From Asterella californica (Eukaryota; Streptophyta; Marchantiopsida; Marchantiales; Aytoniaceae), in the NCBI GenBank assembly GCA_036924285.1, contig JAYKYS010000009.1, forward strand, positions 10,230,001 through 10,294,000: a DNA stretch of 64,000 nucleotides, read 5' to 3'. A model generated the notes under the pieces. That model was given only the letters and a program-made list of their open reading frames with translations, did not search any database and had not been told where the DNA came from. The position numbers and the translations under genes were made by a program. Of this stretch, positions 46,335-58,156 are shown in pieces; the stretch's first letter is position 1, and the number at the start of each line of letters is the position of its first letter.

Positions 46335-48738
46335 TGTCGTGTTGTGGTTCGGCTCCTGTGTGAAATTCCTGTGTAACCTATGTTGTGTTTCTTTTCCGTG
46401 TTTCGTGAACCGTATCGCGTAACTCGCCGAACGGTGTGATGAGTGCCACGTTTGTGATTATCTGTTTAAGTGATCGCACGGTAGAGGAACGTGCCAAGTC
46501 ATCGATCTGTGCGCGTTCACTTTAGTGGTCCTTGTCGCCGCATTTGTGTATAAAATGGTGGGTCGAAGGTTCATATGGCATTCTCTCTCAGCGGGTGATT
46601 CGTAAGGGTTCTCGGTGATCTGCATGGAGGAGTGAGGAACTGCAGGAGTGGTGGTTATGGACGGAGGTGTGTTACCGGCTCCGGATCTTCCTTTCCCGAA
46701 TCCGTTTCACATCAAGCTTCATTGCATCCACCGCGATCACTTTCGACAGTGGTTAGTTGCGTACTTTGGTGATGAGTTCATGGAGAGGGTGATGGAGTTA
46801 CAGCTTCCGGTGATCCTTCCAATCGTAACATACGGAGAGACTTGGGATATGACGGTGTACATTTTGTTGTGAGGAAGAATGGATCTCAACTATCCATCGT
46901 ACGTTCCTTTCAATCTTTGGGTCGATGTCCGGTGCCATTGCAGACCGAAGATCAATCATGGGGCTTGGATCGTGAGAAACTTCGGGCAAGAATATTACAA
47001 TCGAGTGATAGCTTCACCGTTTCCTCTTGTCATACTTTTTATTGTAGAACGTTTCCAAGTTGTAATATTGACGTTGTATTAGTCTGCGGCTCACTGGTTT
47101 CATTCTGGTTGAGCGCTTCTGTGTAGTTACGGACCGCGAAGAATCCATCGACATATCTGAAGGATTTTGTGAAGTCTTAGAGTGTTGTTGATGTCTTGTG
47201 TCTCCTTGGAGAGTAAAAATTCGTTCTAAGGGAAAAGTTAAGAGGAGAAAAGACAAAAAGTAAAGTTCTTTTTGCTCTTATTGGTCCACTTTTGGACCAA
47301 TGGTGTTCTAGCTGATCCTCGCGACGTTTCTGTGGTTTCTGGAGGCTTCAGAGGTCCATTGGCAAAACGAAGGGTATGGTTGGAGAGCTCTCGACCGGGG
47401 CTACAATCTGGGCTGAAGAATCGATCGATTTGATGAAAGTATGAGCGCGTTATGATCGATTGAGTGGAGGGGGGTGAAATTCATACCTACTGCTACGTTT
47501 CTGGTTGTTCCGAGAGACTCGCGAGGAGTTTTGAGGAGCTGTCTGTTGGGTTGGAGAGCTGACGACGTGCTGGTCATTTTGATATCAATTTCGTCAGGTT
47601 CTTGATCGATTTGGATTCTGAACCGACCGATTGAAGTTGAGAAGTGCAGATGGGATAAGGCGGGGACAGCGAACTGTGATAGCCATGGATAGTTTGCTAT
47701 TGCTTAAGATCTGAGTCGAATTTCTGAGTGAAACTTTCCAAGATTGAAGAATGTCTTATCAGTAAGATACTTGGGAAGTTTCACCTCAAATGGTCGAGTA
47801 GTTTGTTCAGAATCTTGGATCAAATGTACCTGGGTCTGTAAAGCTCTGAAGTTAGCACAGATTACGGTTTGATCCATATCTGAGAATTGGTTTGAGATTT
47901 CGACCTGAAAATTGTTCAGGGTAGGAGTGAAGGGTCCAATCAAGCTTCCTGTGAAGTTTGATCATCGTTGGTCGAGTGGTTTGGAAGGACTGAGGTCTCA
48001 AAGTTCAAAAATACTTCTGTTATTAGCAGTTTCGGGTTTTCCGGTATCATCTATTGTCAATTTGATCATTTTCGAGCAATTTGGAGAGGAGTTTGTTGCT
48101 GAAACTGCCATACCTGCATACAACTCGACATTGGAAGGTGTGGGGCTGATTTCAACTCTTGGTGATGAAGGAGAACGGAGCCATCATGAGTCTTAAGCCG
48201 CTGTTTGGGTTCTCGGAGCTGCCAGGTACTACCGCCGTTGGTGCTATATTGAGATCTGAATAGTGTTTTGGAGTATGCATGTTTTACCTTGCTGGAATAC
48301 TTGATAGACCAGGGTGTACAGCAAGTTGTATCGATACTCTATCAAGTTGATTGAGTGATCTTAGTATCTTCTGATTGTACTATGAAGTTGTGATAGTTGG
48401 ATTGATGGTCAGTTAGCGTCGCTGGGGAGCTATTCAGAAGTCAGGCTTCCAGTGATATAGATGAATAACTTCAGTTAGATAATACAGATCTGAGTATTTT
48501 TAGTTAGAATACAAAAGATCTGTTTGTAACACAAGTTTATGCAACCTATACGTAACCTTGGATCGTAGCAAGCTTTAAACTTGAGACGAGCGGATACAAG
48601 GTCACTCAGGCTAGAAGAGTAGATAGTGAAACATTTGAGTGGAAAAATCCAGATCTAGATCCAACCTTGCCAATCCACATACCTCTGCACAGCCATATAC
48701 CCCGTGTATTCCTAGACAGAAAAACACGTTATACGATA
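46335..48738 (+). mobile_element. Insertion G, about 2.4 kb, solo LTR or small element
   Basis: Interrupts LTR2 copy 2 with CCGT on the left and TCGT on the right (possible 4-base target duplication with one change). Its ends, TGTCGTGTTGTGG and CACGTTATACGATA, are diverged versions of the LTR2 ends. TATA-like GTATAAAATGG is at about 46547. It holds two small ORFs (46648-46872, 46879-47082) that resemble each other. No internal direct repeat of the ends was seen, so a solo LTR of a related family is likely. From 47130 to the end I see no coding sequence. Confidence 0.55.
46648..47082 (+). pseudogene. Two tandem small related ORFs in insertion G, unknown
   Basis: ORF at 46648-46872 (74 residues, starts with a non-ATG codon; ATG at 46657) and ORF at 46879-47082 (67 residues). 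They share a pattern: H/R-x-C-H..., a W followed by V and FG-x-E, RV, a proline-bracketed hydrophobic stretch, and a hydrophobic end. A weaker version is the element E leader ORF at 33495. This looks like a duplicated small domain, but no family is recognised. Confidence 0.35.
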
Positions 48739-49454
48739 TCGTCTGTTGACAGGTTGCAGGCGCAAGCTAGCCCCTAAACAGTCCCCTTGTTTACAGTCTC
48801 TGTACGTATAGTTCTCTCCTGAATTATAAGAAGCAGGTCCCTTGCGTCTTTGATATAACGCCTGACGCCCTAAATACCCAGTCAGCAAGTAACTAGGGGC
48901 CTAATTTGATTTTGCCTTCTTTCGAATCGCATAACTTCTTCACTAGATGTCCAAACAAAGTAAACAAGATGCCCATGGAAAGCTGACAACGAGCTCTACC
49001 CATCTATGCGATAAAAGCGGAGATCCGAAGTTGCGCCAAAAACCCGTAAGCTGGGGCCTAGCTTGTTTTCTCCATCTTTCGAGTCTTGTAACTTCTCCAC
49101 TAGGCATCCAAACGAAGTAGATGAAGTGCCTATGGAAAGCTGACAAGGAGCTCTATCCACTGGTGCGATAAAAACGAAGATCCGAAGTTGTGCCAAAAAC
49201 CCGTAAGCTGGGGCCTAGCTTGTTTTCTCCATCTTTTGAGTCTTGTAACTTCTCCACTAGGCGTCCGAACGAAGTAGACAAAGTGCATATGGAAAGCTGA
49301 CAAGGAGCTCTACCCATCTGCGCGATGAAAATGGAGATCCGAAATGATGCCAAAAATCCGTAAGCTGGGGCTTAGCTTGTCTTCTCATGAGTGTTTTTGG
49401 AGCGACAAGCATCGAAGTTTGAATTTCACGTAGGAGCCGGTCCACGACACGACA

Positions 49455-49472
49455 TCCACCCCCTCCAAACCT
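49455..49472 (-). other. Polypurine tract of element F
   Basis: Minus strand GGTTTGGAGGGGGTGGA directly before LTR2 copy 2. It proves that 45033-49454 is a 3' LTR in minus orientation. It closely resembles element C's tract at 24475-24493. Confidence 0.75.
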
Positions 49473-50139
49473 GTGCATCCTCCGGTATGCACCAGAGATA
49501 CCAACCAAGGAGTGGACCGGCACGCACACTCGTTCTTATCTTGTCATCCTCCCTCCCATCTAAGTCAACCTCATCCTCAAGGTTGCAACCTGATCGTCAT
49601 CTTGAAGTTGCAATCCTGCCATGATCCTCCTTAGATCCATGCTCATCGACTTTCTCTTCAACCTCTCATCCAATCACCTCCTCTAGATCTACATATCTTT
49701 CAATATGCAAAGACATAAAAAGAATAACCCATCATACCATAAAAATGTCTTTCATCCGTCTTGTAGAACCTCATCGTCGAGGTTTGTGATCCAAATGTCG
49801 TAGTAGACATCACCCATCCTCCCAATCATCATCGCATATCCTGACTGTAACCCTCAACCTCAAGTCTGTACATGTCATCGTACATATCCAACTCTTCTTT
49901 TCTGTTTTCTGAAAAAAAGAACCACACTGCTGCAACCAAAATCCTCAATCGCAACCATCATTGTCTCGCTGTACAATGATATCCTCCTCAATCATCATCC
50001 TCCCTGATCTCTTCTTCTGAAAATCCTCACAACCTCCCAAGCATCACTCTCTCAACCCAAATCACATGTAAACTTTCACAACCTCTCAAGCATAATCACC
50101 ATCAGCAATGGCTTCTCCCCTGTAAGCCATCCTTACCCA
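49473..50139 (-). other. F 3' untranslated region
   Basis: Between the end of the gag-like frame and the polypurine tract. No protease, RT or integrase motif is seen on either strand, so F is non-autonomous. Confidence 0.6.
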
Positions 50140-51723
50140 TCATCCTATACCCGTAGCATCAAGAGCATCCATCCACTCTCCTTCGTCCTCAACAAGTCCG
50201 TCCTTGATGAAGTCGATGTAAGCATCATGGACTTTCCTTGTAGTCGCATCCAAGACCTCCCGTGATAGGAACCCAACCTTTGCATCTCGAATGCACTCCT
50301 CCCAACCTCCTTTCACATCCATCACTGCATCAATATCTGGTTGTTGTATGTTTGCAACCAGATCAACCATGTCCAATGTCTGCACCCCAACCATCTCCTC
50401 CGGTTGTGAAGGATCATCCTCCATTGCATGTTCACGAAGAATAATTTCCTGTTGAACATTATCCTCCTGAGCTAGCTTCCCTGAAGAAGTATCTTGTTGG
50501 TCCTTCTTCTCACACTACATCGTGGATGCAGTATCCAACTTGAGCTCGTCTGGATCCACGTGCTCATCCAAATCATCCGTATGGAGATCATGCTCAATCT
50601 CCTCCACCCTAGCACCATAACTTGTAGCTTCGATAGCTACAACTGCATGTACCCCAAAGTAATCATCCACAATCTTCTTCATCCTTCCTTTACCAAGGTT
50701 GGCTTGAAGGAGAGTACCCGTACTTGTGAATGCAACCTTTCCATCCTCCCAAGAAATAACCTCACGTTGTAAAGACTCTGCAAAGTCGATGCAATCTTCC
50801 TGTTGATGGTCAGTATCATCACATCATACGCACTGATGTACCCAAGCTGGTTTGGGTACAAGTTCCATCTCAGTCGATAATCCCTTATCCTCCAACCTAG
50901 TCACCTTAGCTTGTAGATCTTGCATCTTTTGCCGTAGGTCTTCGATGGTTGGATCCTTCTCCTCTACAACCACAACTGGAGGTTGAACCTCAGATACTAC
51001 CCGAACTGGTGTGGTAGTTAGCGATACAGGTGTCGACCTTGTAACCCTTTCTCTTGTAAGTCTCCGGACAAGAAGCTCAACCGCTTCATGCACAACCTCC
51101 CAATTCCTTGTCAATCCTTCTTCTTCCTCCCCGTCCTCCAGAAGTAGCTCCAACTGTTCCTGCCATGGTTCATCCGCAGCTTGAAGAAATAGCTCCGTCT
51201 TGTAGCTCTCCAAGGTTAGCTTGTCCACCCGAGGTAGTTGAGAGAATTGTCTCTCAAACTCCTTTAACAGCTCTGTAGGCTGTAAACCCTTGCTGGATCC
51301 GTTGACCCATCCCAAAAATGATTTCTTGGTTACTCGATCTGAGTTTCCCAAGAAATACTCTTCCCTCAGCGCATGTGAAAATGCATCCCAGTTCCTCCCA
51401 AAACGCGTTGTTAGACCCTTCACATGCTCCCTTATCTCAGGTACCGCAGCGAGTTCGAACGTCTTGATCATCTCCTTCTCCGGTACCTGATCCAAATCCA
51501 TCTCCATCTTGTAACATCTCAAGTACTTTGAGACGTCTTCCTCATCAAATAGATCAAGTTTGTCGATCACTCTTCGAAGCACCTTCATCCCCAAAGTCTC
51601 CTTTTGTTGGTTCCCTTGCTCTTGTCGCATAAACAAAGTGAAAGCTTGAAACAAATATGCAGTTGCTGCATCCAACTGCACCCCTGGTATCCCCTCTGAT
51701 CCGTCCATTCCGTCCATAGTCAT
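50140..51723 (-). pseudogene. Element F Gag-like protein (non-autonomous)
   Basis: Minus-strand frame 50824-51723 (299 residues from ATG 51723), continuing after a TGA in the same frame to about 50515 and then in 50140-50424. Gag-like helical region: LRCYKMEMDLDQVP, FELAAVPEIREHV, WDAFSHALREEYF, LLKEFERQFSQLP. Coiled segment TIEDLRQKMQDLQAKV. A knuckle CV-stop-CDDTDHQQEDC (CX2CX4HX4C) contains the stop, where CGA to TGA is the simplest change. An acidic C-terminal region ends near 50150. It would form particles with enzymes supplied in trans, perhaps from C-type elements. Confidence 0.7.
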
Positions 51724-51911
51724 GGCTCATCCCATCCTCCCATCCTCCCATGATCCCAACCATCTACATATCCATCATCCCAGGTCCACAGCATCCACCC
51801 GAACAACCAAATCCATCTTCATCCTCGTTCATGATTGTCGATCTCCTCTTCCAAGTTCTAGCACACAAAACTCTCCACCCCAGACTTTCACGTCGAGTTC
51901 ACCACCGATAT

Positions 51912-53928
51912 CGTGTCGGATATTACGTGAAGGATGTCGAGGAAAACGCGAGGTTCCTGGCTGTGGAGATGTTGTGTGCTGAAACAGAGACAAGACAGAG
52001 AAAAACAACCACGAAAGCGAATGCTGCGATATATACACTCCAAATGTATGTACACTGCAGGTTCTTTCTCCTAACAGCACAAAACTGAAGAACAGACCAG
52101 AGCGATCTGTAACCAGCTTCAAAAGCCCCTAAAAACAACCCTTGAACCACAACCCTGACCCAAAACCACCGAAGCGTAGCTCAAAGCAAGAGAAACTTCC
52201 CTTTGCTAACAAATAGAGCCACAGCAGTATCACGCGATCCAAACCCAAGTCCAAACCACATCCATGTACATGTTCTTAGCTAAAGCTAGCTACCACAAGC
52301 GCTATACAGCCAACCATAACTCTAACGAACTCAAAAGAGCAAAACTCATAGCGAAGAAACCGAAAAAGGCCTATCTGTGAACTTTCTCTTTTCGCCAAAT
52401 GGACTTCAGATGTCGATAGGGTCTACTCCGCTGACTCCGTTAACCCAAGAAACCTTCAGATCTGACTCATGATAGCCGAGATATCAACGATTTTCGGTCG
52501 CAGGTGACCGAACCTTCAAAAATTGCTCCCTGTGGCTTAAAACCGCACACCACGCACAAACGGATCGTCTAAACTGATATCCGTCTTCCTTGGCAGATAG
52601 ATCTAGCTACCTTGAACCCAACAAGACTCCAAACAAGTCGTTTGGAGTTCCCTTTGCAAAACCACGCAAGAAATTTGATCGCATGTTGCAAAAAACTGAC
52701 GTAAATCAGCTCCCTGCGGCACAAACTTGCTCACCACACCCAAACCAACAATCCAATCCGCACACAGTCTTCTCTTATGAGTAGATGAAGACTCCTTGAT
52801 CACGTAGGCACCAAGAACGAAGAGCTTGGCTCATCGATCGCGAAGAACAGCCCAACCTCAAGTCGCAGGTGAACGAAAATCTGATGTAAGCGCTTCCTTG
52901 CTAGCCAATTTCACTCAGAACTTCCAAACCACCCGATGAAAACTGATATCGTCTTCAATTTCCTGTAGAACTTGGTGTTCTGATCTCGTTGGATCCAAGG
53001 ACAGCAAGTTTGGACTCCAGAACGGTCCGAACGGTCTAACTCTCATTCACAGGTAACTAAAAACTCCAAATCTGTTTTTTGCGTCTCAATTTCACTCAGT
53101 ACGCACTCCCCGATCCATCTCTTCCCAAACTGTTTGAACCAGTGCGTAGCCTGCACAGATCTGAACCCAACGACGCCTTGTGCGCTTGCATTGGACTCCT
53201 AAATCTCCCGAACCGTCCGTTGACAGGTTGCAGGCGCAAGCTAGCCCCTAAACAGCCCCCTTGTTTACAGTCTCTGTACGTATAGTTCTCTCCTGAATTA
53301 TAAGAAGCAGGTCCCTTGCGTCTTTGATATAACGCCTGACGCCCTAAATACCCAGTCAGCAAGTAACTAGGGGCCTAATTTGATTTTGCCTTCTTTCGAA
53401 TCGCATAACTTCTTCACTAGATGTCCAAACAAAGTAAACAAGATGCCCATGGAAAGCTGACAACGAGCTCTACCCATCTATGCGATAAAAGCGGAGATCC
53501 GAAGTTGCGCCAAAAACCCGTAAGCTGGGGCCTAGCTTGTTTTCTCCATCTTTCGAGTCTTGTAACTTCTCCACTAGGCGTCCAAACGAAGTAGATGAAG
53601 TGCCTATGGAAAGCTGACAAGGAGCTCTATCCACTGGTGCGATAAAAACGAAGATCCGAAGTTGTGCCAAAAACCCGTAAGCTGGGGCCTAGCTTGTTTT
53701 CTCCATCTTTTGAGTCCTGTAACTTCTCCACTAGGCGTCCGAACGAAGTAGACAAAGTGCATATGGAAAGCTGACAAGGAGCTCTACCCATCTGTGCGAT
53801 GAAAATGGAGATCCGAAATGATGCCAAAAACCCGTAAGCTGGGGCTTAGCTTGTCTTCTCATGAGAGTTTTTGGAGCGACAAGCATCGAAGTTTGAATTT
53901 CACGTAGGAGCCGGTCCACGACACGACA
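51912..53928 (-). mobile_element. LTR2 copy 3 (5' LTR of F)
   Basis: 2017 bases, TGTCGTGTCG at 53928 down to TCCGACA at 51912, the uninterrupted reference copy. It borders D's gag at 53929 with the duplicated GCGT. The bases after it on the minus strand (CGATATCGGTGGTG) should hold the primer site, but the tRNA is not recognised. Confidence 0.85.
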
Positions 53929-53932
53929 GCGT

Positions 53933-55990
53933 AGGAGAGTTAGAGATGCTACTCTCCTTAGAGATACCGCTCCGACGTTGACGGTTGTCTTTTGTCTGGC
54001 TGAGCGGATTGAGCTCAACATGGTGGAGGAGAGGGTGGTGGTTGTTGGGTTCAGCAAGGAGACACCACATGAAGCGACCACCTCTTCTCGAGGATCACAG
54101 GCTATGTAACAGCATGGTGGTGGTGGTGGTAAGGATCGTGCGGAGCAGTCACGATCTCAGGGAGGTGTTGGAGGATCTGGTGGGCAGAAGCCCATGCCGT
54201 CCTTCTCTAGCCAGCAGCAAGCGGGTCCTTGCTGGACGTGTGATGGTCCTCATCAGCAGAAGGACTGTCAACATAGGAGAGGTAGTTATGAGACGTCAAG
54301 GACGTCTCAAGCAGTACCTAAGCAATGTGAGCATTGCGGACGACTTGGTCACAGTAGTGACCGTTGTTTTGATCTCCATCCCGAGTTGTGGCAAGGAAAG
54401 GCTGATCGTGGACGAGGTGGAGGAGCTCAAGGAGACCGTGGTGGTCGAGCTGGAGGTAGAGATCCAGCACCTGGGAGAGGACCGGTCGGTCCACCGTCTG
54501 CTACGACGTCAGAAGCAGGTATCGCTGCTCGGATTGAGCAGTTGGAGCAGAGGATAGCTAGTATGACTATGGCCCAACGGAGATCAGGTGGAACAGAGGC
54601 TTCCACGTCTTATGGAGGAGAAGGAGGTGACTTCGACTTCATGGCTGGTGTGGCGCAGATTGAGGCATCTGTCCCAGTGACTAGAGGTGTAATACGTACC
54701 TCTGAGCCACGAGGTGCGTCAGTTGAGTTGGATCCACAACGCGGGGAGGTTGGTACACAGGCCAGGCTTCCTCAGTCGTTCACGTTATCGGAGGCATTGA
54801 AGACCACATCTATGGTTCTTAAACGACCTACCGATGGTGCAGTAGGGTTCGAGGCATCGACATCCAAGAGTGGGTGTGATGTGAGTCCACCCTCGATGTC
54901 TGTGGATGCGACGTCGAACTCGATGTTGGGGACGGCTACAGCAGTTTTGCGAGCTCCACTATTCTTAGCCACGGATATGAGGACATTGGGAGTCAACTTG
55001 GCTCTAATGTTCCAGTTGGCGGTCACGCTCAGTGAGAGCGAGGATGTAGTTACCTCTAGTGCTGTAGTAGTTCAGCGAGAGGCGGTAGAAGTGTCCATGG
55101 AGTTGAGGATCAAGACAGCTACTAGTGGGACGTGGCAAGCGGCAGCTGCTAGGTTAGATGAGTTATCAGCTAGACCGACGATTGACCGTGCTGGTTTGGC
55201 ACCAGGTGTGGTGTTGTTGGACAACAGAAGTGGTATTTTCTGTTTGGTGGTACCTTCAGGGAAGGTGTATCGACCACAGAAGGTCTTGTTAGACTCTGGA
55301 GCCCAACCGTCGATGTTGGAGAAGGCGGCGTGTATTGGTTTGGGTCTGAAGAAGTCCGAGGTGGAGAGATGTCCATTCCAGTTGCAGACATCTCTAAGGG
55401 GATCAGGGGGTACAGCTCTACACATGACATGCGAGATGTTGACGGTGAGAGTTCGACCAGATCATCCCACGGAAGGCTCTATGGTGAGAGTCAATGCCAT
55501 CGTTACAACCGCAGAGTCTTATGATGTATTGGTTGGAGGTGTTGTGTTATATCCTATGGGGTTCGTGATCGACTATTGGACGGAGACATCATCTTACAGA
55601 CCAGGTTGGCAGTCCGGTGAGGGACGAGTGAGCCGCTTACCAGTGCGGTTCAGTGCTAGAGTTGGGACGACGGAGCTTACACCAAGGACAATGGCATCCG
55701 TTGCAGGGTTCAATTCGGTCATCACTTGGCCAGGCGAGTTGTTGGAGGGCAATGCCCATGCGGAGGATACTCCATTCTTTGAGGAGGTGAAAAACATGCC
55801 TAGCATGTCTACGTTAGTACCATCTATCTTGGATGTTTCACTCTGGAGTTCGAGTGGAGAGTTGCAGCAGTATGCTGATCAGTTGGTACAACAGGCTTGG
55901 AGTGAAGTCTTTGTACCAGTTGTAGAGGAACAAAGGGTTGTTCCTGCTACTGGCCCTGTGACCTTATCACCGTTGGATACGACTCTCATT
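53933..55990 (+). pseudogene. Element D Gag C-terminus, nucleocapsid and protease
   Basis: Resumes D's gag in phase with 42999. Frame 54194-56245 is open for 683 codons. Two knuckles: CWTCDGPHQQKDC (about 54231-54270) and CEHCGRLGHSSDRC (about 54330-54370). A G/R-rich linker, a coiled EQLEQRIASM segment and a long S/T/V-rich spacer follow. The aspartic protease has VLLDSGAQPSML at about 55285-55320 and later DVLVGGVVLYPMGFVIDYW. It matures the polyprotein. Downstream the frame runs into a disrupted methyltransferase segment. One stop at about 54106 precedes this frame. Confidence 0.85.
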
Positions 55991-55992
55991 GT

Positions 55993-57016
55993 ATGGCAGT
56001 ATCCAAAGGAGGGTGTTATTGCACCGGTTTGGCTGCACCGGTATTGTTATCCAGCACCGGTTTGGCTGCGGTATTGCAAGCAGGCATACAAGTACATCGA
56101 TACTTGTATGTGGAGAGAGATGAGATTGAGAGATGCGTCTCATTGCGACATGTGGCGCTTTTGGTGCAGAGATATCTTGAGTTGTTATCCATATCAGCTG
56201 TTAGAGGATACCAGCAAGCATTATTGTCAAATATTTCACTGTTGAGGGCGCAGGATCTTACGTTTGTTGGCAGCATCCACTTGGTGATAGCCGGATGGCC
56301 ATGTCAAGGTCACACGCATGCTGGGAGAGGTCAGGGTTTACATGATCCGTTTGTTGGGTGATGCTCGTACACAGATGATGACGAGTGTGCACCAAGTGCG
56401 GTCTTGGGTTGGACCAGCAGTGTTGTTGGATGCAGCGAGAGTAGGATCTCGTGCACATCATCCACGATTGTGGTGGACGAACTTGTTACCGAAAGAGGTG
56501 CTTAACCGCGCACATGATGAAGTGAGACGAACAGCGCATCTCACGGTTGATAGCATCTTGGATGCAAGACAACGATCTCAAGTAATGAGAGTCGTTGACA
56601 GGTCACCCATGGCAGTGGTGAATCTAGTGGGACGGCCCATGGTAGCGTTACCCACTTTGGTTAGCTTTCCAGTGTCACATGCTTTCAGAGATGGAGGATC
56701 TGGGCTTGTGTGGGATACTCAATTACGGCAGTTGGTGGAGCCCAATGCCGATGAGAGAGAGCGAGCGATGGGTTTCGCTACGGGTACGACGGCAATAGCT
56801 TTGATGTCGGAGGCTTCACGTCGTCAAGTATTGGGTCAAGCAATGGACTTGAATTGCTTGACATGGATTGTTAGTCTTGGATTGGCTAAGCAGCGTCGGA
56901 TGCGATCGACGGATGTTACTGCTCGAGCACTCTTGAGCTCTTTGCCTACCAGGTCAGTGGAGGTAAAGGTTGGGCACGTGGAGTTTGTCATCCTTGGACA
57001 TCATGGGATGTCGTAG
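55993..57016 (+). pseudogene. Cytosine-5 DNA methyltransferase segment inside element D pol
   Basis: Frames 55993-56361 and 56318-57016, between protease and RT. In order: a motif I-like TGLAAVLQAGI (glycine core disturbed by a 33-base offset duplication at 56021/56054), motif II-like YVERDE, and motif IV AGWPCQGHTHAGRGQGLHD with the catalytic cysteine of PCQ near 56300. Then a deletion removing the ENV motif region, RVGSRAHHPRLWWTN (basic, like the QxRxR motif), then ERERAMGFATGTT and RRQVLGQAMD, like motifs IX-X. Such enzymes methylate C5 of cytosine in DNA. The copy is inactive: motif VI is missing and the frame is shifted. The subfamily is not determined. Confidence 0.78.
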
Positions 57017-57153
57017 GAGAGAGTGTGGAGCTTGCAGCTAGAACTGCAGAAGTTTTTCGCACAATAGCGGTGGAGGTTGTTGGTGGTGAGCAGAAGGAAA
57101 CTGCTCTAGAGGCTGCAAGATAGCAGTCAACGACTTCATCTTCTACCTCTAGC

Positions 57154-58156
57154 ATGGTGACAGAGGATACTTGGGAGCCGGAGATTGGACCCAAGCTTAT
57201 AGGAGAGGAGAGACGAAGAGTTCAAAGATTCCTGAAGAGCTACAGGAATTGTTTTGCCTTCAGTATGAAGGATTTGGGTACCTTGAAGGGACCTGGTATA
57301 CGGATCGACTTGGCTAATGACACGCCAATCTTTCGACGTCTTTATAGGTACAGTGACATAGAGAGAACCTTGATCCAGAGTAGGACTCAAGACTTGTTGG
57401 AGGCTGGGTTGGTGGAGATGTCGCATGGAGAGTATGCATCTGCCACAGTTATGTCAGTCAAGAAGGATATGTATGACAACTACACGGATAGACGGATGTG
57501 GAGACTACCGTCCTATCAATCGACAGATGAAGTCCGATAAGTATGTCGTGCTGACACCTGAGGAGATCTTTAATGCAGTGGGGCATGTGGTCTTGAGTAC
57601 TTTGGATCTTCGAGCAGGATATCATCAGTTGTCAGTTAGAGAAGAAGATAAGTCCAAGACAGCATTCTGGGGAATAGACTCTCACGGCAAGGATTGTTTG
57701 TATCAGTGGCGGTTCTTACCATTTGGGTTGAAGAACGCCCCTGCTGAGTTCCAAAGGGTGATGGACAGAATCCTAGCAGGATTGGATTTTGTCAAATGTT
57801 ATATTGACGACATCTTAGTCTATAGTGCTACAGTGGAGGAGCACGAGAGACACTTACGGGATGTGTTCGAGCGGTTGAGAGCTCATGGATTGAAGTTACA
57901 CCTTGGGAAGTGTAAGTTCTTCCAGAAGTTGGTAGAGTATCTGGGCCACATCATCTATCCAGGTGGATTGAGTGTTCAACAGACGAAAGTTGAGACTATT
58001 GCACGTATCTCACGTCCCACAGATGTGAGTCCAGTTCGAGCATTTGTTGGTTTGACGAACTTCTATCGTCGATACGTGAAGGAGTTTAGTGCAATTGCGA
58101 AGCCGTTGACCAAGCTGATGAAGGTGGACCATGAGTGGCAGTGGGAAGTTGAATAA
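57154..58156 (+). pseudogene. Element D reverse transcriptase
   Basis: Two frames (57154-57540 and 57425-58156) joined by a frameshift near 57490-57505. Motifs: FRRLYRYS (fingers start), CGDYRPIN, STLDLRAGYHQL, PFGLKNAPAEFQRVMD, catalytic YIDDILVYS (about 57805-57830), LGHII, and FVGLTNFYRRYV. This matches Ty3 RT throughout. A stop at 58154-58156 separates it from RNase H. The sequence is unlike those of A, C and E, so D is a distinct lineage. Confidence 0.92.

Larger units (their letters stand above)
45033..49454 (-). mobile_element. LTR2 copy 2 (3' LTR of F), interrupted by insertion G
   Basis: Parts 45033-46334 and 48739-49454 together match copy 3. The minus-strand LTR starts TGTCGTGTCG at 49454, immediately after a polypurine tract, and ends TCCGACA at 45033. 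The break lies within AACCGTCCGTTGAC of the uninterrupted copy. Confidence 0.85.
43000..53928. mobile_element. Composite F: LTR2 elements, one LTR inverted, inside element D gag
   Basis: Flanked by GCGT on both sides (42996-42999 and 53929-53932); removing the block and one GCGT joins D's gag in frame. Both outer ends read TGTCGTGTCGTGG inward, because the left LTR2 (43000-45017) is inverted relative to the other two (45033-49454 and 51912-53928). The right part, 45033-53928, is an ordinary minus-strand LTR element with a gag only. The left LTR2 is joined head to head to it by 15 bases. Insertion G interrupts the middle LTR. Confidence 0.8.

Noticed and set aside
43000..53928. Large DNA transposon with 2-kb terminal inverted repeats
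   Set aside because: The interior contains a polypurine tract next to LTR2, a Gag-like ORF and directly repeated LTRs; no transposase is present.
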